The notes beneath the pieces were generated by a model. That model saw nothing but the letters and a program-made list of their open reading frames with translations. It did not search any database and was not told the origin of the DNA. 64,000 bases of DNA from contig CM032804.1 in the NCBI GenBank assembly GCA_019155185.1, positions 9,024,492-9,088,491 on the forward strand, given 5' to 3'. Shown here in pieces: positions 35,266 through 47,527 of the stretch. Origin of the DNA: Beaufortia kweichowensis. Lineage: Eukaryota > Chordata > Actinopteri > Cypriniformes > Gastromyzontidae. How positions within the stretch are numbered: position 1 is the stretch's first letter; every line of letters begins with the position of its first letter. The position numbers and the translations under genes were made by a program.

Positions 35266-38200
35266 ATGTTGACACTTACAATAAGCTTAACACTGGTGAC
35301 CCTGGTTGCTTGCTTGCAGTGCCCCAACAATGATATCTGTGAGGCAGGCCAGACATGCTGCCAGGCTCCGTCTGGAGACACCAGCTGCTGCCCCTTCCAT
35401 AATGTGAGAGGAAGAACAAACTAGTTTATATATGAAGTGTTGTAACATCATTTTACTACCAAATACTCAGTTCTGCTTAGAAAAAACCTTCTTAATACAA
35501 TAAAAGCATCTGTAGTTGATATAGTGTTAATATAAAAGACAAAGGGTTAATGACCCTTTTTACACCCTGTTCAATATCCAGTTCATTAACATGAGTTATG
35601 ATAAGGCACACTTATAGTGTCAATATGCAAATAACTTTTACCTACTTTGATATTCAAAACCTCAAGGAAATGAAGTCACAGTCAGAAGGTTGTTCAAATT
35701 TAATGTTATAGTGCACAAGGAATGATTTTTAATTGCTGAATCATGTTGTAAATTGTGTTTGCGTAGGGGGAGTGTTGTGAAGACCACCTGCATTGTTGTC
35801 CTGAGGGCATGCTGTGCCAAGTTATGGAGTCTATGTGTCAGAATGCCACACATTCACTGCCATGGGTGGAGAGGATGCATGTTGAACAGACAAGCCTTCC
35901 CAAGGTGAGAAATTACATTTTAGTAGAAGCACACTTTTAAGGGACAGGTCTATATGCAACCTTTTATTTTTAGGGTTGACAGTGAATAACGTTTAAATAA
36001 ATGTTTTGTTGGATGAATTCATAATAATCCTAATGTATCAGTCGTACAGAATGATTCCCTCATTGCCTGCAAGTGAAAATGAAATCACCTGTCCGGACGG
36101 TTCCAGCTGCCCTGCTGAGTTCTCCTGTCTGCTTATGTCCACATCATATGGATGCTGTCCAGTAGCACAGGTAGATTATTACAAGAACCAAAAACACCAG
36201 CTCTCGTGTCCATTGATTGTTTGAATATACAGTATGTTGATTGTAACACAAAGAGGTTGTTTTTATTGGTTTAGGGCATTGTGTGTTCCGATGGAAAACA
36301 CTGCTGTCCGAAAGGTCACACATGTAGTGCAGACAGCAGCTCCTGTGTCAAACACAAAGGTATGTTTAATGATTAAAACATCCATTAATGCCTACCAATG
36401 GATTATACTGTGACTATTTTATCTGGCATCTCACCAGCAGCCCAACTCATACTTAAAATCAAAATGATATCAAACTATATCAAACAAGTTCCCTGCTCAC
36501 CTTAGGGCTGCATGAAAAGACCAGAAGCGTACGCTGCTTTCCCAGCAAACAGTTTTTTGATAACTTTCTTATGAAATGTTTTTTATTTACTTTTCTGTGT
36601 CTCTCTTTCTTTATCTTTCTCTCTTTATCTCTACAGCTGCCGTTGCTACTCCAGAAATGAGCACTGAAGCTGAACCCATTACAAATGGTCAAATCACTAC
36701 TACTCCTAGCCAAAGTGTATTTCTTGAGAGTATGTAGAAAATCTTAGATAGCAAAACAATTCAGTACATTATCAGCCAGTGACTTAACCTACATGCATAC
36801 AAACTTAAATAATACCTCCACTGCTTTCTGTATCATCATCAGTGTCTGATGTTCCCTGTGATGACACTGTGGGATGTCCAGATAATACCACATGCTGTAA
36901 GACTAAAGATGGAGGATGGGCCTGCTGTCCTCTGCCGGAGGTACATAATCTGGATGTATTACTTTTAAAAATCTTATTTACATTTGCAGAAGGGGTGAAT
37001 TTTGAATATTAAATAAAAGGCATATGTAAATGTTCTCTGTAGGCTGTGTGTTGTGATGATTTCATCCACTGCTGTCCTCATGGTAAGAAATGCAATATGG
37101 CTGCTGGGAAATGTGAAGACCCTTCTTGTACTGTGCCCTGGTTGGAGCATTTACCCGTGCAACCAATCAGCAGTCAGAATGCGGCTGACACAAAATGTAG
37201 GTCAACCAACACTCTGTATGCAAAAACCCCCACAAAACTATATTTACCTGGTCCTTAAACGATAATAGTTCCTATTATTTCCAGTGTCTACAACCTATGA
37301 TATTCCCTGTGATGACACTGTGGGATGTCCAGATAATACCACATGCTGTAAGACTAAAGATGGAGGATGGGCCTGCTGTCCTCTGCCGGAGGTACATAAT
37401 CTGGATGTATTACTTTAAAAAATCTTATTTACATTTGCAGAAGGGGTGGATTTTGAATATTAAATAAAAGGTATATGTAAATGTTCTCTGTAGGCTGTGT
37501 GTTGTGATGATTTCATCCACTGCTGTCCTCATGGTAAGAAATGCAATATGGCTGCTGGGACATGTGAAGACCCTTCTTGTACTGTGCCCTGGTTGGAGCA
37601 TTTACCCGTGCAACCAATCAGCAGTCAGAATGCGGCTGACACAAAATGTAGGTCAACCAACACTCTGTATGCAAAAACCCCCACAAAACTATATTTACCT
37701 GGTCCTTAAACGATAATAGTTCCTATTATTTCCAGTGTCTACAACCTATGATATTCCCTGTGATGACACTGTGGGATGTCCAGATAATACCACATGCTGT
37801 AAGACTAAAGATGGAGGATGGGCCTGCTGTCCTCTGCCTCAGGTAAATCATCTCACTTGGATCTATCACTGAACTCTGAAACAGGAACTGCACCTATTAA
37901 ACTCAGCAATAATTACAATCTAATCAGATTGTATAACTTGAATAACCAGTTGCTTTGGATGTTAAGTTGTAGGTGTGTTTATTTTCTCTTTAGGCTGTGT
38001 GTTGTGATGATTTCACCCACTGCTGTCCGCATGGTAAGAAATGTGATGTTGCTGCCGGGACATGTGATGACCCGTCAGGTTCTGTGCCTTGGTTTGAGAA
38101 GGTGCCCGTTCAACCAATCAGCAATCAGAATTCAGCTGATACACAAGGTAGGTGAATCCAGCTCGCACATACACACATAAACTTAAATGAACACGAATTC

Positions 38201-41200
38201 AAAACATAACAATGCTCTTTTAAATGGTTTCTATCATTTTCAGTGACTTCTGTATTATCAGTCTTTGATGTTCCCTGTGATGACACTGTGGGATGTCCAG
38301 ATAATACCACATGCTGTAAGACTAAAGATGGAGGATGGGCCTGCTGTCCTTTCCCGGAGGTAAATCACTTTACCTGGGTCTAATACTATACTCATTAAGA
38401 AATATTATACAGAATTAGGATTTCTTATTCATGTTTGATCATTGTCTCTGTAGGCTGTGTGTTGTAATGATTTCGCCCACTGCTGTCCTCATGGTAAGAA
38501 ATGCAATATGGCTGCCATGACTTGTGATGACCCGTCAGGCTCTGTGCCCTGGTCTGAGAAGATGCCTGCTCAACCAATCAACAGTCAGAAATTAGCTGAT
38601 ACACAAGGTAGGTGAATCCAGCTCGCACATACACACATAAACTTATATGAACACGAATTCAAAACATAACAATGCTCTTTTAAATGGTTTCTATCATTTT
38701 CAGTGACTTCTGTATTATCAGTCTTTGATGTTCCCTGTGATGACACTGTGGGATGTCCAGATAATACCACATGCTGTAAGACTAAAGATGGAGGATGGGC
38801 CTGCTGTCCTTTCCCGGAGGTAAATCACTTTACCTGGGTCTAATACTATACTCATTAAGAAATATTATACAGAATTAGGATTTCTTATTCATGTTTGATC
38901 CTTGTCTCTGTAGGCTGTGTGTTGTAATGATTTCGCCCACTGCTGTCCTCATGGTAAGAAATGCAATTTGGCTGCCATGACTTGTGATGACCCGTCAGGC
39001 TCTGTGCCCTGGTCTGAGAAGATGCCCGCTCGTCCTAGAGCAGGACAAAGGTCAAATGAGATTGTGAGCTGTGACTCTGATCACGCATGTCCTGCATCCA
39101 ACACTTGCTGTAAGGACATAGATGGAGACTGGAACTGCTGTCCTATGCCTGAGGTACAGTTTACTGTAGTAAACCTAGTGATGCCAAGATCATAGTTTTG
39201 ATTCCTAGAACTTAGTAAATGCAGCAATAAAATGCGAAGTTGCTTCGGTTAAAAGTGTCTGCCAAATGTGTAAATGTAGTGTATATATATCAAGTATATA
39301 TCAGAGGAGAAATGCATATTATCTTATCCTGTATGAGTAATCAAATGAGAAATTACACACTCCATTTCAGTTTTGAATTTTATTGTGACGTGATGATAGC
39401 TGTGTTTTACCCTGTGTATAGTGATGATGAACCTGTCCATTGTCCAAGTAGTTGTGATGCTGATGCTTTTATTCAAAGCAATTTACAGCACTTTCCAAAA
39501 AAATTTTGATATTGAAATATTACAAACACATTTTTAACCTATTATCTAAGGTGGACGATGCTGCTAATTGCTTTATTTTGCTAATTAACTGCTTTACACT
39601 GCTTTTATCACACATTAACATGTAAAAACAATAAAGTAAGTAATAAATCATAGAAAACAGCTAAAATTCAGGTTGTTTTGTCTGCAGGCTGTATGTTGTT
39701 TGGATCATTTTCATTGCTGCCCACAAGGCACCACATGCAACTTCATAACACTTACCTGTGACAGTGGCAGCACGTCTGTGCCCATGACACTCATTATTCC
39801 CGCCTCAACTAAACAGGGACACAGAGAAGAAGTGAAAAAGGGAACAGGAGATGTGAGAAAGTACACTGAAAGGGTTCCGTGCGATGCACATACTTCCTGC
39901 CCAGATCATACCACTTGCTGTTTTATTGTAAAAACCAACAAATGGGGCTGCTGCCCACTGCCTGATGTGAGTGTGAGCTGGATAGAGTTAAAACACAACT
40001 GCCAACCACAAACAAATACTACCAACCACCAGTGCATAGAAAACTGTTTTTCCAATTAAACCTATTGTGCAGGTTTTACAAGCATACCTTTGCAGTTGTT
40101 TTGTTGAATCTTGGGTTTCAGACACTTCCTTGTGTGTATAACAGCATCACCTTTACTGATTAGATAAATTACACTAAATATAAACATTTTGCATATAAAT
40201 GCAGCATTAAAAAAAGCAGGATGTCAATGTTTTCTCTTGCCTTGTCATTCAAGAGCATTGCTTACTGTTTTTCAGGCTGTATGTTGCAAGGATGGAGAAC
40301 ACTGTTGTCCAGCTCACTATGAGTGTGATATGAGCAAAGTGTCCTGCATCAAGAAAGACGTGATAATTCCTTGGTACAATAAAATCACTGCTCAGAGCAC
40401 TCCAGTTCCAACATCTGACCTTGGGGATGTTAAGTGCGATGATCGGGTCAGTTGCTCAATAGGATCTACCTGTTGCCATATGTCCACCGGAAAATGGGGC
40501 TGCTGCCCTCTTCCTGAGGTAGGTGTCATGGATAGGCTATACAGCATCTATTTATCTAAATCCAATCAGAATGTGCATAAATTCACACTGGGTATATTCA
40601 ATATACTTTTTGTATGCTGTAGGCTGTTTGCTGCCCAGATCATGAGCACTGCTGTCCCAAAGGTTACACGTGTGATATGGGTGGGAGCTCCTGTGTAAAG
40701 AACCCCTGGGTGCAGGTGGATCGAGTCCCACTTACCCACATTGGTAGCAAAGAGCCACAACCAATCAGCTCAGTAAAGGACATTCAATGTGGTGATGAAT
40801 ATAGTTGCCTTGATGGTGAGACCTGTTGTCCAACCTCTGAGACCAGCTGGGGATGCTGCCCATCTTCAAAGGTAAAGTTCTGAAGAAGCCTTTGGTGATG
40901 CAGATATGCACAACTTAATTATAACCCAAACTGTTATATAACCATGATTGTGATTACATGACTATCACTACACAGGAGTCTGAACTAGATTTTAAACAGA
41001 AATACATTTCTTTTATAGAAAGCGATCAGTGAAAGATATTCATTCTGAATCGTCTTGTAAACTTTATTTTCTCCCATTTCTCCTTAATATAGAAATGGAA
41101 ATTTGCTCACTGTCTCCTAACCTCAGCTCTTTTAACTTTACTGTATATTCAAATGCCAGTCAAATTAGAAATGTCTGTCTTACTAAAGTTCTTGTACTCA

Positions 41201-41353
41201 AACTTTCCCTTCTCTAATCTTTTGTTTCTCTGTGTCTCTGTCTCTCTCTAGGCGGTGTGCTGTGATGATATGAAACACTGCTGTCCTGCTGGATATAAAT
41301 GCACAGATGAAGGAAATTGTACTAAAGCCTCAGGCCTTAAATGGAATAAATAG
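35266..41353 (+). CDS. grn: Progranulin, 11 granulin domains
   Basis: Nineteen coding exons (951 aa): 35266-35403, 35767-35904, 36042-36170, 36275-36359, 36637-36729, 36843-36940, 37043-37196, 37285-37391, 37494-37647, 37736-37842, 37994-38147, 38244-38359, 38454-38607, 38704-38819, 38914-39153, 39688-39966, 40276-40518, 40623-40871, 41252-41353. It is a secreted, lysosome-targeted growth factor cleaved into granulins. A signal peptide (MLTLTISLTLVTLVACLQC) is followed by 12-cysteine modules with the hallmark HCCP. Domains start near 35320, 36090, 36860, 37305, 37757, 38274, 38734, 39068, 39877, 40435 and 40789. Most exons break each module between C6 and C7 (CCPLPE/AVCC). A Ser/Thr-rich linker exon (36637-36729) separates domains 2 and 3. 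Domains 3-7 are nearly identical copies; domain 2 has only ten cysteines. Linkage to slc25a39 as in human favours the grn orthologue (grna-type long form in fish). Confidence 0.93.
36843..37842 (+). repeat. 451-bp tandem duplication inside grn
   Basis: Exon and intron borders recur at exactly 451 bp (36940/37391, 37043/37494, 37196/37647, 37285/37736). Two complete units and a third partial one are present. The first two differ by only a few substitutions, including in introns. Confidence 0.9.
38130..39020 (+). repeat. 460-bp tandem duplication inside grn
   Basis: Borders recur at exactly 460 bp (38147/38607, 38244/38704, 38359/38819, 38454/38914). The intron beginning GTAGGTGAATCCAGCTCGC occurs in both copies, as does the one after TTCCCGGAG. 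Only scattered base changes separate the copies. Confidence 0.9.
39172..39277 (+). repeat. V-SINE-like SINE in grn intron
   Basis: A degraded tRNA-like part (CCAAGATCATAGTTTTGATT) is followed by the core TTCGGTTAAAAGTGTCTGCC and AAATGTGTAAATGTA. A short opposite-strand core fragment (TGCTTTTATTCAAAGCAATT) lies at 39465-39487. Confidence 0.55.
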
Positions 41354-42822
41354 AATAACTGGAGGGTGTTTTTCCATAAAAAGAGATGAGCTACATCTGT
41401 ATGAAACACCTGGGCCTGTCCCATCCTTTAAGAATTATTTTAAAGATTACAATTATTAAGTACTAATCAGAGTAAAAGTATTAATCAGAGTTAATCAAAG
41501 GAGAAGTTTTTTTATTCCAAAAGGTAAAGCAGTTTAGTTTCATTTAAATTAAAATCAATTTCTAAGGGAAATTTCTGAAGAGAGATCTGGACATGATGGT
41601 TAAAAATACTAAAAATAGTTTAAAATGTTGTTGTATAACGTATCATTATTGTAAAGTGTTTACATTGTGATCATAACTGAGACTTTTATTGAAAAACTGC
41701 TAATTTAATAAATGTGAAAATTAATCTGAATGGGAAATTTTATGTAAAGAAGGAAAACGCAAGCAGCATTTGCCCTCTAGTGGTAGATTGAGTGACCAGC
41801 AAGTACAAATGTTATTGCCTTTGATTTGTAACATTGCTTATTTTTTATGCATCACGTCTTATAATCATTGCTTAATTTCTCCGGAATCATTAAGTATTTA
41901 AACAAACCTCTTTAAATAAGGTAGCATATTTTCAGTGTAACTTCCCTATTGTTGGTCAGGTTTCAATCTTACACAAGCAGCAACTAACCCTACAAATGAT
42001 TTCTGTGTTTCTCTAGGTGATTACTGGTTTCAATCTACTGCAGTGTCTGAGCTATGTAACAGATGATTAAGAAATTTTAATCTTTCCAAAGTTTTAAAGC
42101 ATTTGTAAAAGACAAATAAAAGACAATTGTCTCTATCAAATTGTGTATTATACGTTTCTATCACCATTACAAATACCATTTAAATATATAGATTAAAGTT
42201 TGAATGGATGGACGGAAAGAGGGATAGATAGATTTCTTAAGATAATTCTCTTAATGTCTTATTTTGTATTTTACAGAAGAAACGTCATAATGGTCAATAA
42301 ATGACTAAATGTTTGTTTTTGGGTGAACTGTCCCTTTAAAGCTGGGTCAGTGCAGTTAAAGGTCTATGTGTGGTCCTGTGGGGCGCATTCCTAACCACTG
42401 ACATTAGGGCGGTGTGTTTAAAACAAACAGTGAGAATATAAAGAAAAGCAAATATTAACAGATAACGCTGCCTACTGTAAAGCCGTGGATTTAGCGTGCG
42501 TCTCGCTTACGCCATTACGCACTGACGTAAACATCCGGCCCACACATTCGCGAATGTATAGATCATACTGATAGACTCGTGCGTGTGAGACAACGCTTGT
42601 AAGGTAAATCCACATTATCGCGAGATCTCACTTATTGCGATTACGTTGCAATGTTTTCTGTAGACGTAATCGTAAGGATACGCTGTAATACTGCGGTGCA
42701 CCTGCGAAGGCGAACGTTGCGTATGTTTTGAATTGTATTCAGTATTGTGGATCAGTTAAGCTTGTTTTACTCTACACAGTTAGAAAAGGGCAGCACGGCT
42801 GTCTGCCTTAACCGTCAATCAC
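41354..42822. other. grn 3' UTR and rundc1 upstream region
   Basis: AATAAA at 41707-41712 is the likely grn polyadenylation signal. GGGTGAACTGTCCCTTTAAA at 42323-42342 is the end of a common cyprinid repeat. From about 42480 the sequence is richer in CpG (for example CGCGAGATC, GCGTCTCGC), consistent with the rundc1 promoter and 5' UTR. Confidence 0.55.
41707..41712 (+). terminator. grn polyadenylation signal
   Basis: AATAAA 354 nt after the grn stop codon. Confidence 0.5.
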
Positions 42823-45533
42823 ATGTCGACGGAGGACTTGTCCACTTCCGACAGCGAGTCTGCCTTCGCGGGAGCCGGGGAGCGCTGGGCGCCGGTGGGA
42901 GCCGTGGCCAGCCCGGAGGATGAGCATGGGAAGCGAGGCGCGTCAATCTCCGTGTATTCCAGCGAGGCGGAGATGGTAACGAGACTGCGGAAGCTGGAGG
43001 AAGAGCAGGAGCAGCTGAATTCATCCCTCCTCGCCTTAACCTCTCACTTCGCTCAGGTGCAGTTTCGACTCAAACAGATCGTCCATGCGCAGAGCGAGGA
43101 GAAGGAGAGGATGCTGCAAGAACTGGAGGAGTTTGCTTTTAAAGGATGCCCTCATGTCATCGGGTGCAGATCGCAGGATGTTCAGACGTTGGAGAACTCG
43201 GTGAGGTTGATTGTTTTCTGTTTCTGAGCTGTCTACCTTGGTTTTGAGACATTTCCACATCCTCATGTTTTGACAGATGAACACCTGCAGCTATGAAAGC
43301 AGGATGTCAGATAATATCAGAACAAGTGCTCGGTTGATGGGCGATATGAGATAGGATCAAATGCATATATTATCATCAGTCCTCTTTGTTTTACAGTAGA
43401 CTACTTCAATTGCTTTTGCAGCCATATCCAGCAGTAGTACACGTATAATACAGATCCTTTTCCACCCACAAACAACCACAGTCAACAATGTTGCCTGTGC
43501 TCCATGTGTTGCCTTAAAAAGACATATATTTGGCCATGTCTGTTTTGTTTAAACGCCTGATAATACTGGTCTACTCAAACACAGTATGAGGAAAATCTCA
43601 TTTTCTCTACATTTCTTCCTTATTCTCATGTGCTGGGTTATCTTGTTACTCCTAAGAGACATATTTAAATACCTTCCTTTCTCCTTATTTCCTCCTCTGC
43701 ACACACTTTGCTTGCAGGATGAACTGGTAAGTACTATGAACATGGCTTTTATTTTTCTTGTTGAATAACTGCTTGTTACAGTGTTTTTGACTGCATGCAT
43801 TTATAATATGCAGAGTGAGCGAGAGAAGAGAGAACGTTTGGAAGCTCAAAGAAAGAAGCAGAAAGAGTTGATTTTCCAGCTGAAGACGCAGCTCGATGAC
43901 CTGGAGCGCTTCGCTTACCAGGAGGGCAGCTATGACTCATTGCCTCAGTCTATCGTCATGGAGAGGCAGAGGGTACTGTTTGTTTTATAATACCTTCTTG
44001 CGCTGTTAACATCATTTCAAAAGTCATTTTTTGCATCTGATGCACTTTTATAGAGAGGAATATAAGACTGCCATTGTAGATGATGATTTTAATTAGTATC
44101 TGTTCTTGGTAATAGGTGATTATTGATGAGTTGATTAAAAAGCTGGATGTGAACCTGAATGAAGACATTGGGAATCTCACACCAGAGGAGCTACGACAGA
44201 GAGTTGATGCAGCCATTGCTCAGATAGTTAACCCGGCCAGAGTCAAAGAGCAACTGGTCGAGCAGCTGAAGACCCAAATCAGAGATCTGGAGATGTTCAT
44301 TAACTTCATACAGGGTGAGGAAATTTGCTCTCTGCAGCACCCACCCTAAGTGAACCCTAACCCTAAGTAGAAACATCTGACTGTCATTCTTGTTCTTGCC
44401 CTTTTCAGATGAGGTGGGAAACCCTCTTTTAAATGATGGTGTGAAAAGCCAACAGGCCCGAACAGCTGGACCAGCCACAGGTGGCACTGGAGGAATTAAC
44501 CGAGGTGATTAAATAATAGATGCGCAAACTACATGACTGCATTGTTTTAATGAATAGAGATTATTGAGGTTGTTAAGTTGTATTTAAAAGATGTAAATTT
44601 TAAGATTTAGATTAAAGAATTAAAGACATGAGTTATAATTTAAAATCCATTTTCTGCCCCAAGTGGACCCTGAACAGGCACAGAGGATGCGTGAAACTGG
44701 CCTTCAGCTGATCCAGAAAGCCTTAGCTGTGCTTCAGATCTTTGCTTTGAGCCAGTTTGGATGTGCTGCAAGCCACATGCCCCACAATGTGTGGTCTCAA
44801 GGGGGAGAGGCTCAAGATTACGGCCCTCTGCTGCAGAAACTGGAAGGAGCCGTAGAGTGCGTTCGTCTCCAAGCCTCTCGCCACCAGCCCACCTCTCAGG
44901 AGGAACATGTGGTCAGTTACTCCACCTCCCTGTCACCGGGAGGACCTCGGGATGAACTGACCGCTTCCGTGCGTAAAGAGCTGGCCATGGCATTGCGGGA
45001 CTTGCTGGCCCACGGCTTGTACTCTCCTTCCCAGGGCATGAGCTTGGTCCTGGCCCCTATTTCCTGCCTGCTACCCCTCAGCTCTTCTCCACAAAGCCTG
45101 CATCCATGGGAACTTTTTGTCAAGTACTATCATTCGAACAATGGCCAGGCATTTGTGGAAACACCTGCCCGTCAGCTCACAATCCTTCAGTTTGCCAGTA
45201 GGGGGCGGCCCTGTGACAGTCACTCCAAAGCAGTCTTTTTTGTGGGCCATACATACAGTGCTTAAAGAGCATGGACGATATAAACGCAGTGCAGATTCTG
45301 AGTTTAAGGCTTTAGTGTGCATGGCACTCAATGAGCGGAGGCTTGTTTCTTGGCTGAACCTGCTGTGTAAATCTGGAACACTAATACATTGTCACTACCA
45401 ACCTTGGAGCTACATGGCCCAAACTGGCTTTGAGGGCGCCCTGCGCATCCTGGGTCGCCTCAGTCACCTTAAGTTCCAACTGCCTGTAGACTTGGCTGTC
45501 AGGCAACTGAAAAATATAAAAGATGCTTTCTAA
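42823..45533 (+). CDS. rundc1: RUN domain-containing protein 1, with an apparent frameshift
   Basis: Exons 42823-43200, 43718-43726 (nine nucleotides, Asp-Glu-Leu), 43814-43972, 44116-44314, 44409-44504 and a last exon 44664-45533, about 600 residues, close to human RUNDC1 (613). The N-terminal part is acidic and then coiled coil (VTRLRKLEEEQEQLNSSL; KRERLEAQRKKQKELIFQL); the C-terminal part is a RUN domain, a module linked to small GTPases and membrane traffic. The function of RUNDC1 itself is poorly known. In the last exon the first frame reads to ETPARQL at 45178, then runs out of homology and stops at 45265. The homologous sequence resumes in another frame at SQSFSLPV (45177 on) and continues to the family C-terminus RQLKNIKDAF. 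This is most simply a 2-bp loss in a CTCT tract, either real or a sequence error. Confidence 0.88.
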
Positions 45534-47480
45534 GCATTAAAACGATGTGCAGGAAGTTGTGTAATCATTTCAACCATTGAGAGGAGAAAAGAGAAGTGAT
45601 ATCTTTAATGAATGTGATTTAAACACTCAATAGCTTTAAGTGATAGTTCACCCCAAAATAAAAATTATTTTATTATTTACTCGCCCTCATGCCTAATTTT
45701 TCTTTTTGGGTGAACTCAAATCATAATATTAAAAACATAGAAGAAACATATTCTACAACACTAAAAACCTTACCCTATAAATGGAAATCATATCAAAAGA
45801 TACTCTTCAATAACTGAGTAACTGGAAGTTAGTTATGGAAAAAAAATCAGAAATTAAGCAACATAAGCACTTTTTCCTGTGACTATGCTGACAGTGGCCC
45901 ATATGCCTTCAATCTTGTCTTTGCTCATGAGGACGATGAAGGCAAGTTTTAAAATGCTGCATTGATCATACCTCAAAGGTACATAGTTCAGTGACCCCAA
46001 GCATGTGACTGCGTTTACAAAAATATCAAACCTTTGAAAAGATTTGTTATCTCCAGCTTTGACCAAAATCAACCACATTACTGTATGAGGATGTATAAAG
46101 TATTACTTAAAATCTTTTAAAGGTACAGTGTGTAGGCTTGAGATTCATTACTGTGTCTATGTAAGATAAACATAAGCTAAAGGGAAATCATATTTTTAAA
46201 CCAATATGTAGCCACATTCACAGCAGGAGAGGAGAGAAACTGAGATTGTACTAAATAACACCAAGGACACAGCTAAACTTGAAAGAAATGTCACCTCTGC
46301 TGCTCTGTGCTCTTATCACTGTCTAAGGTGACCATGCATGATGATGAGATCTTAACTTGGTCAAATAATACACCAAGGTGATTTAGTACAAACAAAGAGT
46401 GCAAAAGAGAAATGCTTCATTGGTCTTTGTACATCACTGGATTCTCTGAGTGTGGCCCATTTCAGTCACTACAATTGTTTGTAAAAACTGACGTTATCAG
46501 AATCCGGTAGACATGCACATGAGATCAACATAATGTTACACAATAATAAGGAAGAAATCATTATAAATTTGAATGCTGAATATGAATTGATATGCTGTGC
46601 ATTGATGCTGACTGAATATATGGTATATTATGCTTGGTCAGTGTTGACAAGCTCTGCTTGAGTACCTGCTATTTCCATGTCTTGTCAATCTGTTTTTACT
46701 GATATAAATTACTGAATGTACAATCCTTGAAGTTGTATGCTGCTGCTGTACCATATTCCACATTCCTTACTACATGTTCCTGAATACCAATTTACTGAAA
46801 CTATGGTGTAAATTGGAGCAGGATCAGACTTTTTCTACCTTACTCAGTTATTCAGTACTAAATGCATTTTCTGCACTATTAAGACATGTAAGGATCCTTG
46901 TGATTTATTAATGGTCCCCATATGCCTGTTTCAAAAGAAATCTTTCCTTTAAAATAATATATCTGGATAGAAAAGTGACCTATTTCTTTTGATTAATTTT
47001 GTTTGTGTTGTATCTCTTACTCAAGAAATTATTGTTCTGTTATGTATCTTTGTATCTTAGATGGTCTTTTAATATAAGAAACTATTTCAATTATTTCAAA
47101 ATGTTGTCAATTATATATGTGTTTTAAATTGTGCCATCATTTTTGGATGTAATGATGGTGTCTTTTCAGTAAATACTTTGATTAAATGATTCTATTTAAA
47201 TCTAGTGCTGTCTCGTTTCTACTGTTGATTTAAATGATATAGCCTAATTTTTGGAGAGGTGGATATAATATTTTATTCGATTTCTGTACAGATGTCAAGG
47301 AAATTAACTCTACAAGTTTTAAAAGAAGTTAAAACATTCACATACACTCCCTATCTCTGGAGTGTTTTACAGAGTTTTAACAGCAGAGGGTGACACATTT
47401 TTGTGTACACTGCATGTGCACTCCGCAGACAAAAGCGGCGGAACTACGTCATCCTCCGCGGGTGTCAAGGGTCACGCTCG
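45534..47480. other. rundc1 3' UTR and intergenic DNA before rpl27
   Basis: AT-rich with no exon recognised. A small palindromic repeat lies at 45645-45716. A possible rundc1 3' end lies near 47200. The sequence just before rpl27 (47425-47480) is GC-rich (GCGGCGGAACTACGTCATCC), a likely promoter. Confidence 0.5.
45645..45716. repeat. Short inverted-repeat element, common cyprinid family
   Basis: AGTTCACCC at the left end pairs with GGGTGAACT at the right end. The interior (CCAAAATAAAAATTA, TTATTTACTCGCCCTCATG) matches the same repeat family as the copy at 27205. Confidence 0.55.
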
Positions 47481-47527
47481 CTCTTTCTACTTCCTTTCCT
47501 GTTGTCGTCGGCCATAGAGCACCATCA
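47481..47527 (+). other. rpl27 5' UTR exon with TOP-like start
   Basis: A pyrimidine tract (CTCTTTCTACTTCCTTTCCT) marks the usual start of ribosomal protein mRNAs. The exon ends with a donor (CATCA/GTAAGT) and joins the exon that begins two bases before the ATG at 48169. Confidence 0.65.

Noticed and set aside
44341..44368. Telomere-like CCCTAA words in a rundc1 intron
   Set aside because: Only about two imperfect units; far too short to be an interstitial telomere.
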